A DNA stretch of 64,000 nucleotides from an uncultured cyanobacterium (GTDB lineage: Bacteria; Cyanobacteriota; Cyanobacteriia; PCC-6307; Cyanobiaceae), in contig CAIQIA010000002.1 in assembly GCA_903871775.1 (NCBI GenBank), positions 62,001-126,000 on the forward strand, in the 5' to 3' direction. Shown piece by piece: positions 46,712-55,502 of the stretch. Position numbers and translations under genes: made by a program. How positions within the stretch are numbered: the stretch's first letter is position 1; each line of letters starts with the position of its first letter. Below the pieces are notes generated by a model. The model was not told where the DNA came from, did not search any database, and saw only the letters and a list, made by a program, of their open reading frames with translations.

Positions 46712-47230
46712 ATGAGGGACCTGCTGCAGCGCTGGGGATTCACCCCCTCCGGGCTGATCAGCAATCGCCATGGTGAATGGTGGCTGCTGGCCCAGCTGCT
46801 GCTGATCGCCGGTCTGGCGGCGCCCCCATTCGCATGCGCCCAGCTGCCGGTCTGGCCCTGGCCCCTGCGGCTCCTGGGGGCGATCACCCTGGTGGCGGGA
46901 CTGCTGCTGGTGCTGATGGCCTTCCGAGACCTTGGCGCCAGCCTCACCCCCCTGCCGGACCCGATGCCCGGCGCCGCCCTGAGGGTCGAGGGGTCCTACA
47001 GCCGCTGCCGGCATCCCCTGTACCAGGCTCTGCTGCTCGCCGGCCTCGGCTGGACGCTGCTGCTCGGCAGCTTGCAGCATCTTCTTCTCCTGGGCCTGCT
47101 GGCGGGGGTGCTGGCTGGCAAGGCCCGCCGCGAAGAAGCCAAGCTGATGCGCCAGCACCCTGCCTACGCTGGCTACGCCGCCACCACCCCGGCCATCATC
47201 CCGGGGGTTCCCGGCCTCGACTGGCGCTGA
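46712..47230 (+). CDS. Isoprenylcysteine carboxyl methyltransferase-like membrane protein
   Basis: A 172-residue protein with four hydrophobic segments and the ICMT/PEMT-type motif SYSRCRHPLYQALLLAGLG followed by a basic EEAKLMRQHPAYAGYAATTP block, which binds S-adenosylmethionine in the family. Bacterial substrates are unknown; many are annotated only as methyltransferase-like. Three bases after the RTX gene and nine before the pirin gene. Confidence 0.85.
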   Translation: MRDLLQRWGFTPSGLISNRHGEWWLLAQLLLIAGLAAPPFACAQLPVWPWPLRLLGAITLVAGLLLVLMAFRDLGASLTPLPDPMPGAALRVEGSYSRCRHPLYQALLLAGLGWTLLLGSLQHLLLLGLLAGVLAGKARREEAKLMRQHPAYAGYAATTPAIIPGVPGLDWR

Positions 47231-47239
47231 GCAGGCCCC

Positions 47240-47998
47240 ATGACATCCAGCACCCTCCCCCCAGGCCTGCGCCTGCGGACTGCGGCCGACAGATTCCACA
47301 GCAGCCTCGGCTGGCTCGACAGCCTCCACAGCTTCAGCTTTGCAGGCCACGATGATCCGGCCTGGCGCGGCTTCGGCCCCCTGCGGGTGATCAATGACGA
47401 TCGCATCGCTCCAGGCCGCGGCTTCGGTCTCCACCCCCACCGCGACATGGAGATCGTCACGGTCATGGTCGAAGGCCAACTGGAGCACCGCGACTCCATG
47501 GGCCACGGGGCCATCCTCCGCAGCGGCGAGGTGCAGCGGATGACCGCCGGGACCGGCCTGATGCACAGCGAGCACAACCCCGGCCCGGAGCCCTGCCGGC
47601 TGCTGCAGATCTGGATCGAGCCCTCCCGGGGCGGCCTGCCCCCCAGCTACGAGCAGACGGCCCTGGCCTGTCCAGCGGGCAGCGGCTGGACGCGGCTGAT
47701 CGATCCGGAGCGCCGGGAGGGGGCCATGGCCATTGCCCGCCATGTCCAAATCTGGCGGGCACGGCCCGCCGACCACGACACTCTGCCGCTGCCGACGGCA
47801 GCACCCGCCCAGGCCTGGCTGCAGATCATCAACGGCACCCTCGAGCTCACCCTTGAGAGGACTGAAGATCAACAACAGCCGGCCCACACCCTGACCCTGG
47901 GCCCCGGTGACGGCCTCGGTCTCCCGGCCGGTACCGCCATCGGCCGGGTGCAGGCCTGCAGCGACGACGTCGATCTGCTGGTCTTCGACCTGGGCTGA
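47240..47998 (+). CDS. Pirin-family bicupin protein
   Basis: A 252-residue pirin-like protein with the N-terminal metal-binding cupin: INDDRIAPGRGFGLHPHRDM, VEGQLEHRDSMGHG and TGLMHSEHNPGPEP, supplying the expected His/His/His/Glu ligands. The C-terminal cupin is shorter. Relatives of YhhW have quercetin 2,3-dioxygenase activity in vitro; natural role is uncertain. The 115 bases that follow, before cphB, hold no clear signal. Confidence 0.9.
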   Translation: MTSSTLPPGLRLRTAADRFHSSLGWLDSLHSFSFAGHDDPAWRGFGPLRVINDDRIAPGRGFGLHPHRDMEIVTVMVEGQLEHRDSMGHGAILRSGEVQRMTAGTGLMHSEHNPGPEPCRLLQIWIEPSRGGLPPSYEQTALACPAGSGWTRLIDPERREGAMAIARHVQIWRARPADHDTLPLPTAAPAQAWLQIINGTLELTLERTEDQQQPAHTLTLGPGDGLGLPAGTAIGRVQACSDDVDLLVFDLG

Positions 47999-48113
47999 AG
48001 GGGCGACCCTGAGTTTTGTTGAGGCTCGGGCCAACGGTGGCAACCGCTACGGGCCTGATCCCTGCCCATCGGGGAGGGTGATGGGGTAGGACGTATCGCA
48101 GACCACGATCCGC

Positions 48114-49055
48114 GTGATCGCTTCCGCCGTCACCATGCCTCCGGGACGAGACGCCAGCAGTGGCCAGGGCTCCGACCCCCGCACCCAGCGCCATCCCCTC
48201 CTGAGGGGGCGGTTCGTGGTCGGCCACGACAGCCCCACCCCCCATGGAGACGGGACCGTGCTGATCGTCGGCGGCGCCGAAGACAGGGAGGACCGGAAAC
48301 TCATCCTTGACCACTTCCGACGGGTCTGCGGCGGCGACGAGGCCTGCATTCTCGTGATCGGCGTCGCCTCCGAAATGCCCGACGAGATTGTGGCGGTCTA
48401 TGACACGGCGTTCCGTGATCTCGGGGTCAGGGAGGTGCGCGGCATCACGGCACGCAACCGCAGCGAACTGCTGGCCCTTGACGTGTCACCGCTGCTGGAT
48501 GGCATCACCGGGGTGTATTTCGGCGGCGGTGATCAGCTGCGGATCTGCGCGATTCTGGGGGGAACTCTCTTCCATGACCGCCTGCAGGCACTGATCGCAG
48601 CTGGCCTGCCGGTGGGTGGAACCAGTGCCGGGGCGTCGGCCATCAGCGACACCATGATCATCGGCTGGGACCCTTCAGACCAACCCCTTGCCGACAACAT
48701 CCGCCTCTCCTCGGGCCTCGGGATTTTGCAACAACTGATCATCGATCAGCACTTCACCGAACGCAGCCGCCTCAGCCGCCTGATCACCAGTGTCGCTTAT
48801 CACCCCGGCTACCTGGGCATCGGCATCGACGAAGACACGGCTGCCATCTGCACCCGGCAGGGGGTCCTGTCGGTGATCGGCAGCGGCACGGTCACGATCG
48901 TCGATGGCAGCGAAATCTCTGAATGCAACGTGGTTGAAACCCCCTCCAACCACCCGTTCTCTGTGATCGGCATGAAGATTCACGTGCTCTCCACTGACCA
49001 CCACTTCGATCTGCTCCATCGCCGCCCCCTGCCCGGACCTGATCGCCCTGACTGA
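48114..49055 (+). CDS. cphB: Cyanophycinase
   Basis: Serine-type exopeptidase (family S51) that degrades cyanophycin to beta-Asp-Arg dipeptides. The 313-residue product has VLIVGGAEDREDRKLILDHF, VYFGGGDQLRI, the nucleophile elbow GGTSAGASAISDTMI and IDQHFTERSRLSRLI. GTG 48114 opens the frame; ATG 48135 (MPPGRDASS) is an alternative. Two bases separate it from cphA; the pair is a common cyanobacterial arrangement. Confidence 0.95.
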   Translation: MIASAVTMPPGRDASSGQGSDPRTQRHPLLRGRFVVGHDSPTPHGDGTVLIVGGAEDREDRKLILDHFRRVCGGDEACILVIGVASEMPDEIVAVYDTAFRDLGVREVRGITARNRSELLALDVSPLLDGITGVYFGGGDQLRICAILGGTLFHDRLQALIAAGLPVGGTSAGASAISDTMIIGWDPSDQPLADNIRLSSGLGILQQLIIDQHFTERSRLSRLITSVAYHPGYLGIGIDEDTAAICTRQGVLSVIGSGTVTIVDGSEISECNVVETPSNHPFSVIGMKIHVLSTDHHFDLLHRRPLPGPDRPD

Positions 49056-49057
49056 CG

Positions 49058-51655
49058 ATGGACCTGCTTAAACTGCGCGCCCTGCGCGGCCCCAATTACT
49101 ACAGCATCAGCAACACCAAACTGGTGGTGCTGCGGGTGAACCTCGGCCACCGATCGCAGCAGAGCACCGCCGACGATCCCGAGTTCGTGGCACGCCTGGA
49201 CGGGGCCCTGCGCCTGGAGGGGCATCTGCTCGACCAGGTTGAAGCCGGGGTCTCCTATGCGCGGCTGCTCGAGATCGTCTGCCTGGAACTGCAGTTCTTC
49301 AGCGGCATGAACGTCACCTTCAGCCGCAGCGTGCCCACCGCCAGCAGCGACATCTGGAATGTGGTGGTGAGCTACGAAGAGGAGGAAGCGGGCCTGTTCG
49401 CCGCCGAGAAGGCCGTGCGCCTTCTGCAGCTGGTCGCCGATCCCGACGAGTCGGTCGAGGCCCTGCAGGCCGATGTGCGCGCCTGGACCCAGCGGCTGCG
49501 GGAGATCCGCGATCGCACCCGCTTCGGCCCCAGCACCGAGGCGCTGATCTCGGAGGCGGCCCGCCGGGGCATCCCCCACCTGCGCCTCAACAGCGAGTCG
49601 CTGGTGCAACTGGGATATGGACGCCATCAGCAGCGCATCTCGGCCTCCATCACCGAGGCGACCCGTGTCATCGCCGTTGACCTGGCCGGCAACAAGTTCG
49701 CCACCAAGCGACTGCTCGAGGACATGTCGATCCCGGTGCCCAGCGGTCGCACGATCAGCGATGCCGAGGACCTCGACCCTTGTCTTGACCGCCTGGGGTT
49801 CCCGGTCGCGATTAAACCCCTCGACGCCAACCAGGGCCGCGGCATCACCGTGAACGTGCGCAGCCGTGAACAGGCTCTCGAAGCCTTCGCCAAGGCGCGG
49901 GAGATCTCCAAACGCGTGATTGTCGAGCAGTCGCTGCAGGGAAACGACTACCGCGCCCTGGTGGTGAACAACAGGCTGGTGGCCGTGGCCCGCAGGGAGC
50001 CGGCCCATGTGGTGGGCGACGGGGAACACACCATCACCGAGCTGGTGGAGCTCGCCAATCGCGACCCCCGCCGTGGCTTTGGCCATGAGAATGTGATGAC
50101 CCGCATTGAGCTCGATGCCGCCTCCCTGAGCCTGCTGGCTGGTCGCGGCCAGGGCCCCGAGACGGTGCTCGCTGCCGGTGAACACTGCCCACTCAAGACA
50201 ACCGCGAACCTCTCCACCGGCGGCACCGCCACCGATGTGACCGATGAGGTCCACCCCTTCAACAGCTTCCTGTTCGAACGCATTGCCCATCTGGTCGGCC
50301 TGGACGTCAGCGGCATCGATGTGATCGCCCCTGATCTGCGTACACCGCTGAACGAGAATGGCGGCGGAATCATTGAGGTCAACGCCGCTCCCGGCCTGCG
50401 CATGCACCTGTCGCCCTCAGACGGCAGGCCGCGCAACGTGGCTGAACCGATCATCGACATGCTGTTCCCTCCGGGCACACCGGCGCGCATCCCGATCGTT
50501 GCCGTGACCGGCACCAACGGCAAAACAACAACGACACGTCTGATCGCCCACCTGATCAAGAACACCGGAAAACTTGTGGGCTACACCACCAGCGAGGGTG
50601 TCTACATCGGCAATTATCTCATCAGCCGCGGTGATTACACCGGTCCCCTCTCAGCGCAGATGGTGCTGAAGGATCCGAAGGTGGAGGTGGCTGTGCTCGA
50701 AACCGCCCGGGGGGGCATGCTGCGGGCAGGGCTCGGCTTTGATCGCTGCGACATCGGCGTTCTCACGAACATCAGCCCAGATCACCTCGGTCTCGGTGAC
50801 ATCGACACCGTGGATGACCTGGCCAAGCTGAAGGCGGTGGTGCCCGAATCAGCCACGGGTCATGCGGTTCTCAATGCCGATGACGAACGGGTGATGGCCA
50901 TCGCCTCCTCGCTGCGGTGCCCCCTGGCCCTGTTCAGCCTGCAGCCCGACAACCCCCACCTGCGCGATCTGCCCGCCGATGGGGTCGCCTGCCTCGTGGA
51001 GAACGACTGGGTGGTGATCCGCAAGGGCGACTGGACCCTGCCCGTGGAACGGGTGGTCAACATTCCGATCACCTACTCCGGTCGGGCGGTGTTCAACCTG
51101 CAGAACGCGATGGCCGCTGCCCTGGCGGCGTTCTGCCACGGCCTCAAGGTGGATGAGATCCGGGTGGGCCTGACGACCTTCACCCCCTCGGTGGCCCAGA
51201 CCCCCGGACGGATGAATCTGATCCCCCTCAATGGTTACTCGGTGCTGATCGACTACGCCCACAACACAGCAGGCATGGAAGCGATCGCCGGCTTCCTCCA
51301 GGCCCACCCCGCCTCACGACGCACGGCCGTGATCGGTGGCACCGGCGATCGGCGGGATGATGACATCGTGGCCCTCGGCCGTCTCACGGCCCAGCTGTTC
51401 GACCGCGCCATCCTGAGGGAGGACGAGGACCTGCGGGGTCGGGCACCGGGGGAGGTGCCGGAACTGCTGCGCCAGGGGCTGGAGGGCCACCGCCACGACT
51501 ACCCGTGGGAGCTGGTCTCCGACTCACGTTCGGCCATCCGGCAGGCGCTGGACCAGGCCCAGGCAGGGGAGCTGGTGGCCATCCTCGGCGGTGACATCCA
51601 GCACGCCATCGACATCAGCGGTGAGTACAGCCAGCGGCTGCTCAGCCACCCCTGA
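49058..51655 (+). CDS. cphA: Cyanophycin synthetase (CphA1 type)
   Basis: ATP-dependent, non-ribosomal enzyme that builds the Asp-Arg polymer cyanophycin as nitrogen store. The 865-residue product has an N-terminal domain, an ATP-grasp region (about 210-460; FPVAIKPLDANQGRGITVNV, IIEVNAAPGLRMH) and a Mur-ligase-like domain with the P-loop AVTGTNGKTTTTRLIAHLI (near 490), TNISPDHLG and IDYAHN. All three modules are intact and the length is normal. Follows cphB directly and converges with the isoaspartyl peptidase gene 11 bases on. Confidence 0.97.
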   Translation: MDLLKLRALRGPNYYSISNTKLVVLRVNLGHRSQQSTADDPEFVARLDGALRLEGHLLDQVEAGVSYARLLEIVCLELQFFSGMNVTFSRSVPTASSDIWNVVVSYEEEEAGLFAAEKAVRLLQLVADPDESVEALQADVRAWTQRLREIRDRTRFGPSTEALISEAARRGIPHLRLNSESLVQLGYGRHQQRISASITEATRVIAVDLAGNKFATKRLLEDMSIPVPSGRTISDAEDLDPCLDRLGFPVAIKPLDANQGRGITVNVRSREQALEAFAKAREISKRVIVEQSLQGNDYRALVVNNRLVAVARREPAHVVGDGEHTITELVELANRDPRRGFGHENVMTRIELDAASLSLLAGRGQGPETVLAAGEHCPLKTTANLSTGGTATDVTDEVHPFNSFLFERIAHLVGLDVSGIDVIAPDLRTPLNENGGGIIEVNAAPGLRMHLSPSDGRPRNVAEPIIDMLFPPGTPARIPIVAVTGTNGKTTTTRLIAHLIKNTGKLVGYTTSEGVYIGNYLISRGDYTGPLSAQMVLKDPKVEVAVLETARGGMLRAGLGFDRCDIGVLTNISPDHLGLGDIDTVDDLAKLKAVVPESATGHAVLNADDERVMAIASSLRCPLALFSLQPDNPHLRDLPADGVACLVENDWVVIRKGDWTLPVERVVNIPITYSGRAVFNLQNAMAAALAAFCHGLKVDEIRVGLTTFTPSVAQTPGRMNLIPLNGYSVLIDYAHNTAGMEAIAGFLQAHPASRRTAVIGGTGDRRDDDIVALGRLTAQLFDRAILREDEDLRGRAPGEVPELLRQGLEGHRHDYPWELVSDSRSAIRQALDQAQAGELVAILGGDIQHAIDISGEYSQRLLSHP

Positions 51656-51666
51656 ACCCTGGCCCG

Positions 51667-52581
51667 TCAGAAGATCGCCGCCCGGGGAGGATCGCCCGCC
51701 CGCTGCCAGGCCCGGTAGAGGCTGGGGGAATTGTGGGCCAGCACCAGTTCTCCGGCGGGCGTGACGGCGATCAGCCCCCCCTCGCCGCCCAGGGGCGGCA
51801 GTTGCTCCATCACCACGGTCTCCACCGCCGCCGGGAGCGACTGGCCGCCATAGCGCAGGCGCGCCGCAATGTCGTGGGCCACCACCTGCCGCAGAAACAC
51901 TTCACCGATGCCGGTGCACGACACGGCACAGCTGTCGTCACATGCATAGGTTCCGGCACCGATCACGGGCGAATCCCCGATGCGGCCGGGCGTCTTGTTG
52001 GTGAGGCCGCCGGTGGAGGTGGCGGCCGCCAGCCGACCCTGAGCGTCACAGGCCACCGCGCCGACCGTGCCGAAGCGTTCCGCCGTGTCGAGCGACACGG
52101 TGCCCAGCTGCCTCGCCTGGGCCAGTTCCGCCTGGCGCTGGGGGGTGATGAAGTAACTCTCATCGACGGGTTCAAACCTCTCACGCCGTGCATAGGCCTC
52201 GGCGCCAGCCCCCGCCAAAAACACCAGCCCGGGCTCCTCCAGAAGCCGGCGGGCCAGGTGGATGGGCTGGCGGACACTGCGGATGCCGGCGACGGCACCA
52301 CAGCGGCCATCACCGGCCATCACCGCGGCATCACATTCGACCCGGCCGTCGGCGTTGAGCACCGCCCCATGGCCGGCGTTGAACCAGGGGATGGCCTCAA
52401 GGGCGGCCACGCAGGCGCAGACCGCGTCGAGGGCGGGCCCGCCGGCATCGAGCACCGCCCAGCCCTCGGCGAGGCAACGGTGCAGGTCAGCCTGCAGCGC
52501 TTCAGCCAGATCGGCGGGGAAACGGTCCTGGGGCAGCACACCGGCGCCCCCATGCAGGGCCAGGGCGGGTCGATGGCTCAT
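51667..52581 (-). CDS. iaaA: Isoaspartyl peptidase/L-asparaginase (plant-type)
   Basis: Ntn-hydrolase that cleaves beta-aspartyl dipeptides; in cyanobacteria this finishes cyanophycin breakdown to Asp and Arg. The 304-residue precursor would self-cleave before Thr172 in ERFGTVGAVACDAQG, with TSTGGLTNKTPGRIGDSPVI and GTGIGEVFLR-like sequence following. N-terminal LALHGGAGVL and WFNAGHGAVLNADG are family-typical. It converges on cphA, so the whole synthesis-degradation set lies within 4.5 kb. Confidence 0.94.
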   Translation of the reverse strand: MSHRPALALHGGAGVLPQDRFPADLAEALQADLHRCLAEGWAVLDAGGPALDAVCACVAALEAIPWFNAGHGAVLNADGRVECDAAVMAGDGRCGAVAGIRSVRQPIHLARRLLEEPGLVFLAGAGAEAYARRERFEPVDESYFITPQRQAELAQARQLGTVSLDTAERFGTVGAVACDAQGRLAAATSTGGLTNKTPGRIGDSPVIGAGTYACDDSCAVSCTGIGEVFLRQVVAHDIAARLRYGGQSLPAAVETVVMEQLPPLGGEGGLIAVTPAGELVLAHNSPSLYRAWQRAGDPPRAAIF

Positions 52582-52701
52582 GGAGGGATCGAAGAGGTGA
52601 CATCGATCTTCACCGACGGACCGACCACTCCTGAACTGTCCACTGCAAACAATCGCCAGCCATCTGAGTCGTATCAGCCGACACCATTTGACCTTGCTGA
52701 A

Positions 52702-52716
52702 TGTTCAGCCTGAACA
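52702..52716. promoter_or_regulatory. Perfect 15-bp palindrome (TGTTCAG-C-CTGAACA)
   Basis: Seven-base perfect arms around one base, in the 219-base divergent gap between iaaA and the small gene at 52801. Size and symmetry suit a dimeric regulator's operator. It shares TGAACA with the repeats at 42954, but the arrangement differs. The gap is AT-richer than the genes around it. Regulator unknown. Confidence 0.4.
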
Positions 52717-52800
52717 ATCGTTGGAGGAAAATTGTAGCTGCCGTCACCCTTTAGGCGTTCTGTTGTTAAATTGCGCACAAGATTGAACCTGGTCACCGCC

Positions 52801-53085
52801 ATGGCTCCCCTCAGCACCGCCGAGCGCGCCCTGGACGTTCCCTCCAGTGTCTTGTCGCTGGATCTCGACCCCGCCATGGATCCAGCCGCCGCCAAGCTGG
52901 CCCTGCGGGCAGTGCTCGAGCGCTGGGCCCGGGCCCGGCAGGCCCACCGCCTCACGCCGGAGCAGCTGCACCGCTCGCTGGAATGCCTCGACGCGGCCGT
53001 CGACTGCCTCAAGGGCCGCACGGTCCGGATCAAGGACGGCTGCTGGGGGCGCGGGGGGTCCACCTGCGCCGACGGCGGCTACTGA
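52801..53085 (+). CDS. Hypothetical protein (94 aa)
   Basis: A 94-residue protein, helical in the middle (AAKLALRAVLERWARARQAH; LHRSLECLDAAVDCLKGRTV) with a Gly/Cys-rich end (IKDGCWGRGGSTCADGGY). No family recognised. ATG 52801 is used; TTG 52771 is upstream in frame. Seven bases overlap the convergent gene ending at 53079. Confidence 0.6.
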   Translation: MAPLSTAERALDVPSSVLSLDLDPAMDPAAAKLALRAVLERWARARQAHRLTPEQLHRSLECLDAAVDCLKGRTVRIKDGCWGRGGSTCADGGY

Positions 53086-53414
53086 ATCCGCACCCGCACC
53101 GCCTGCAGCCTCGGATCGTCGTAGGCCAGCCCCCGGTGGGAACGCCCGCAACGGAAACCCGCCGCCACGATCGGCAGGCTCTCGACGGTGTTGCGGTAAT
53201 CAGGGGGATACAACAGAAACGAGATCAGCTGAAACAGCCGAAGCTGCAGGTGTGATCCGCCGGCCTGCCCCAGCTGGAAGCCGGTGATCCAGGCTTCGGA
53301 GGGCACCGACTGGTCAAGGCCGAAGGTGCGATGGAGCACATCGTGCTGCTCGGTCGGCAGACCGATGCCGGGGAAGAAGCTTTCAACGAATTTCACGTAG
53401 GGGTCGACTGTCAT
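53079..53414 (-). CDS. Hypothetical protein (111 aa)
   Basis: A 111-residue soluble protein (MTVDPYVKFVESFFPGIGLP; QLRLFQLISFLLYPPDYRNT; GRSHRGLAYDDPRLQAVRV). Composition is balanced, unlike shadow frames, so it is likely real. No family recognised. The frame is open further upstream but without coding character; ATG 53414 chosen. Confidence 0.6.
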   Translation of the reverse strand: MTVDPYVKFVESFFPGIGLPTEQHDVLHRTFGLDQSVPSEAWITGFQLGQAGGSHLQLRLFQLISFLLYPPDYRNTVESLPIVAAGFRCGRSHRGLAYDDPRLQAVRVRIQ

Positions 53415-53703
53415 GGTCGGCACCGGACGGGGTGGAGGAATGGTCCCGGGCCGAAGGCGGCGGGGCGGTGGCCGGCACGACCGAAGGAGATCTGGACCCA
53501 CAAGACCCCTCCATCGCAACCTATGAGACACCCTGGACGTGTTCAGCAACACTGATGGGACTGGCCCCGGGGCTGTTGCATGCCGGCAACACTTCTCCCC
53601 GGATCTGCGTCCGTCGCACAGCCGGTGCCATCGCTGCCGCATCCAGCGGCACTCGGGGCTCCGGAGGCTGCATAACCTCGCGGGCGTCCTGCGGAACGTG
53701 CCG
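53415..53703. other. Gap without a supported gene
   Basis: 289 bases between the hypothetical gene at 53079 and the ribbon-helix-helix-like gene at 53704. Frames are open on both strands but their products are Pro/Arg/Cys-rich and lack any recognisable domain. No tRNA, terminator or repeat was seen. Confidence 0.5.
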
Positions 53704-53928
53704 ATGTCGGCCACGCTGTCCACCCTGCCGCTCGCCCAGCGGAACCCACGACGCCTCTCGATCACCGTCCCCTTTCATGTGTTCGCCTCCCTCGAGGAGC
53801 GGGCCACGGCGGAGGGGCGCTCGCTGTCGAACCTCTGTGCCTACCTGATCGAAGCGCATCTGCATCAGCAGCCGGCGACGGCGGGCCGGAGGAAAGGCCT
53901 GGTCCAGCCGGTCTCGCCACACTGGTGA
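53704..53928 (+). CDS. Small ribbon-helix-helix-like DNA-binding protein
   Basis: A 74-residue protein with a CopG/Arc-like pattern: RRLSITVPFHVFASLEERAT, then EGRSLSNLCAYLIEAHLH, i.e. one beta strand and two helices as in ribbon-helix-helix repressors. ATG 53704 is used although the frame is open back to 53539. Its stop overlaps the GTG of the next small gene (GTGA). It could be an antitoxin-like or plasmid-copy-type regulator; its partner does not resemble a known toxin. Confidence 0.65.
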   Translation: MSATLSTLPLAQRNPRRLSITVPFHVFASLEERATAEGRSLSNLCAYLIEAHLHQQPATAGRRKGLVQPVSPHW

Positions 53929-54152
53929 GGAGCCCCACCACCGCCGTGAACAGCTTCTCGACACCACCGATCGCCCACGCCTTCGCGGCCCTGCACCACC
54001 TCGAAGCCCTCGAGGACTGGCACAGCCGGCAGCCGGATGACGAGGGTGCCGACCTGCCCAGCCTCGACATCGCCATCGCCCTCGTGCGCCGCTACGTCGA
54101 GCAGCACCAGGCGCTGGAGCAGCGGCAGTGCAACCAGTGGCACTACCGCTGA
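53925..54152 (+). CDS. Small hypothetical protein (75 aa) coupled to the RHH gene
   Basis: A 75-residue, probably helical protein (HAFAALHHLEALEDWHSRQP; LDIAIALVRRYVEQHQALEQ). GTG 53925 overlaps the upstream stop by four bases; GTG 53946 is an alternative. Its 3' end overlaps the glycerate kinase-like start by 25 bases. No family recognised. Confidence 0.55.
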   Translation: MRSPTTAVNSFSTPPIAHAFAALHHLEALEDWHSRQPDDEGADLPSLDIAIALVRRYVEQHQALEQRQCNQWHYR

Positions 54153-54832
54153 CCCCCCCCACGACCCTGGAGCTGCTGCGGCAGTGGTGCGACCGGCGGC
54201 GGGCCGATGGCCACCGCCTGCTCGGGCTCAGCGCCCCGCCCGGCAGCGGCAAGACCTGGCTGGCCCGCCAGGTGCCGGGGGTGGCCCCCCTCTCCCTCGA
54301 TGACCTCTACTGGCCCCAGCCACGGCTGGGCCGGGGTCGGCGGGGCCTGCCCGGCAGCCATGACCTGCCCCGGCTGATGGCGGTGCTCGATGGCTTCCGC
54401 CGCGACGGCCGGGTGCTGGCGCCGCGGTTCGACAAGACCCTGGCGGAGGGCGCCGGCGACCGGGCCGGGGAGCAACAGCTGACGGGCGAGCTGCTGCTGC
54501 TCGAAGGCTGGTGTCTCGGGGCCGAGGGCGCCGGGGCGCTCGCGCCCTACGGCCCCGTCTGGGACCGCCTCGATGCCCTGCTCGTGCTGCTGGCCCCCTC
54601 CCCCGGGCGGGTGCTGCGCTGGCGCCTGCAGGCCGAGGCCCGCCAGCGCCGCCGCGGTGGCGCCGTGCTGACCGCCGCCGAGGTGGCCGCGATGCTCAGG
54701 GCCTTTGCCGCCGCCGTGCCGCCGGAGCCATGCCTGGAGCGGCTGCAGCGAGCGCCACGGCGACCCACCTGGCTGCTGCCCCTCGATGGTCGCCGCCGCC
54801 CGGCAGGCCCGCTGATCTGTGTACGGTCTTGA
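54128..54832 (+). CDS. glyK: D-glycerate 3-kinase-like (GLYK) P-loop kinase
   Basis: A 234-residue kinase that would phosphorylate D-glycerate, the last step of photorespiration. Walker A LSAPPGSGKTWLARQV is near residue 35; SLDDLYWPQ matches the family S-x-D-D-x-Y-x-P motif; PRFDKTLAEGAGDR matches the PRFDKS..G.GDR block. Start is GTG 54128, overlapping the previous gene. It is shorter than plant GLYK because it lacks transit and N-terminal parts. It overlaps the DedA gene start by 14 bases. Confidence 0.85.
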   Translation: MQPVALPLTPPTTLELLRQWCDRRRADGHRLLGLSAPPGSGKTWLARQVPGVAPLSLDDLYWPQPRLGRGRRGLPGSHDLPRLMAVLDGFRRDGRVLAPRFDKTLAEGAGDRAGEQQLTGELLLLEGWCLGAEGAGALAPYGPVWDRLDALLVLLAPSPGRVLRWRLQAEARQRRRGGAVLTAAEVAAMLRAFAAAVPPEPCLERLQRAPRRPTWLLPLDGRRRPAGPLICVRS

Positions 54833-55502
54833 CGCTCTGGCGTCATGGCTTCCCGTGGACCTGCTCGATTCCGCCCAGCTGTCGGAGCTGCTGGTGCGCT
54901 GGGGCTATCCGGTGATCGTGCTGGCGATGCTGCTCGAGAACATGGGCGTGCCGGTGCCCGGCGAGACGGTGACCCTGATCGGTGGCTACGCCGCCGGCAA
55001 CGGTCAGCTCAACGGGGTGCTGGTCATGGCCGCCGCCGCCGGCGGGGCGATCGTGGGCGACAACATCGGCTACTGGGTCGGCCGCCGGGCCGGCTGGCCC
55101 CTGGTGCTGCGCATCGGCCGCCTGCTGCGGCTGACGCCGGAACGCCTCGAGCCCCTGCGGCAGTCGTTCTCCGCCCGGGCAGGTCGGGCGGTGCTGCTGG
55201 GTCGGTTCGTGGCGGTGCTGCGGGTGCTGGCCGGCCCACTGGCGGGGGCGGTGGGCATGCCCTGGCCACGGTTTCTGCTCTGCAACACCCTCGGCGCCGT
55301 GCTCTGGGCCACCACGATGGTGAGCCTGGCCTGGCTGGGCGGCCGCTGGCTGCCGATGGAACGGCTGCTGCAGAGCGTCGTGCAGGTGGGCATCGCCGCC
55401 CTCGCCGTGGTGCTGATCACCCTGGTGCTGCCGAGACTGCTGGATCGGCGCTTCGAGCATCAGGTCCAGTTGTCGCCGAAGTCCTCGTCAAAGCCTTCGT
55501 AG
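54819..55502 (+). CDS. DedA-family membrane protein
   Basis: A 227-residue member of the DedA/VTT superfamily, proposed lipid scramblases or proton-dependent transporters. Blocks: LLENMGVPVPGETVTLIGGY, VGDNIGYWVGRRAGWPLVLR and LLGRFVAVLRVLAGPLAGAV with FXXR-type Arg, then GMPWPRFLLCNTLGAVLWAT. GTG 54819 opens the frame and overlaps glyK; GTG 54855 is a possible later start. The 3' end overlaps a small minus-strand gene by 43 bases. Confidence 0.88.
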   Translation: MYGLDALASWLPVDLLDSAQLSELLVRWGYPVIVLAMLLENMGVPVPGETVTLIGGYAAGNGQLNGVLVMAAAAGGAIVGDNIGYWVGRRAGWPLVLRIGRLLRLTPERLEPLRQSFSARAGRAVLLGRFVAVLRVLAGPLAGAVGMPWPRFLLCNTLGAVLWATTMVSLAWLGGRWLPMERLLQSVVQVGIAALAVVLITLVLPRLLDRRFEHQVQLSPKSSSKPS

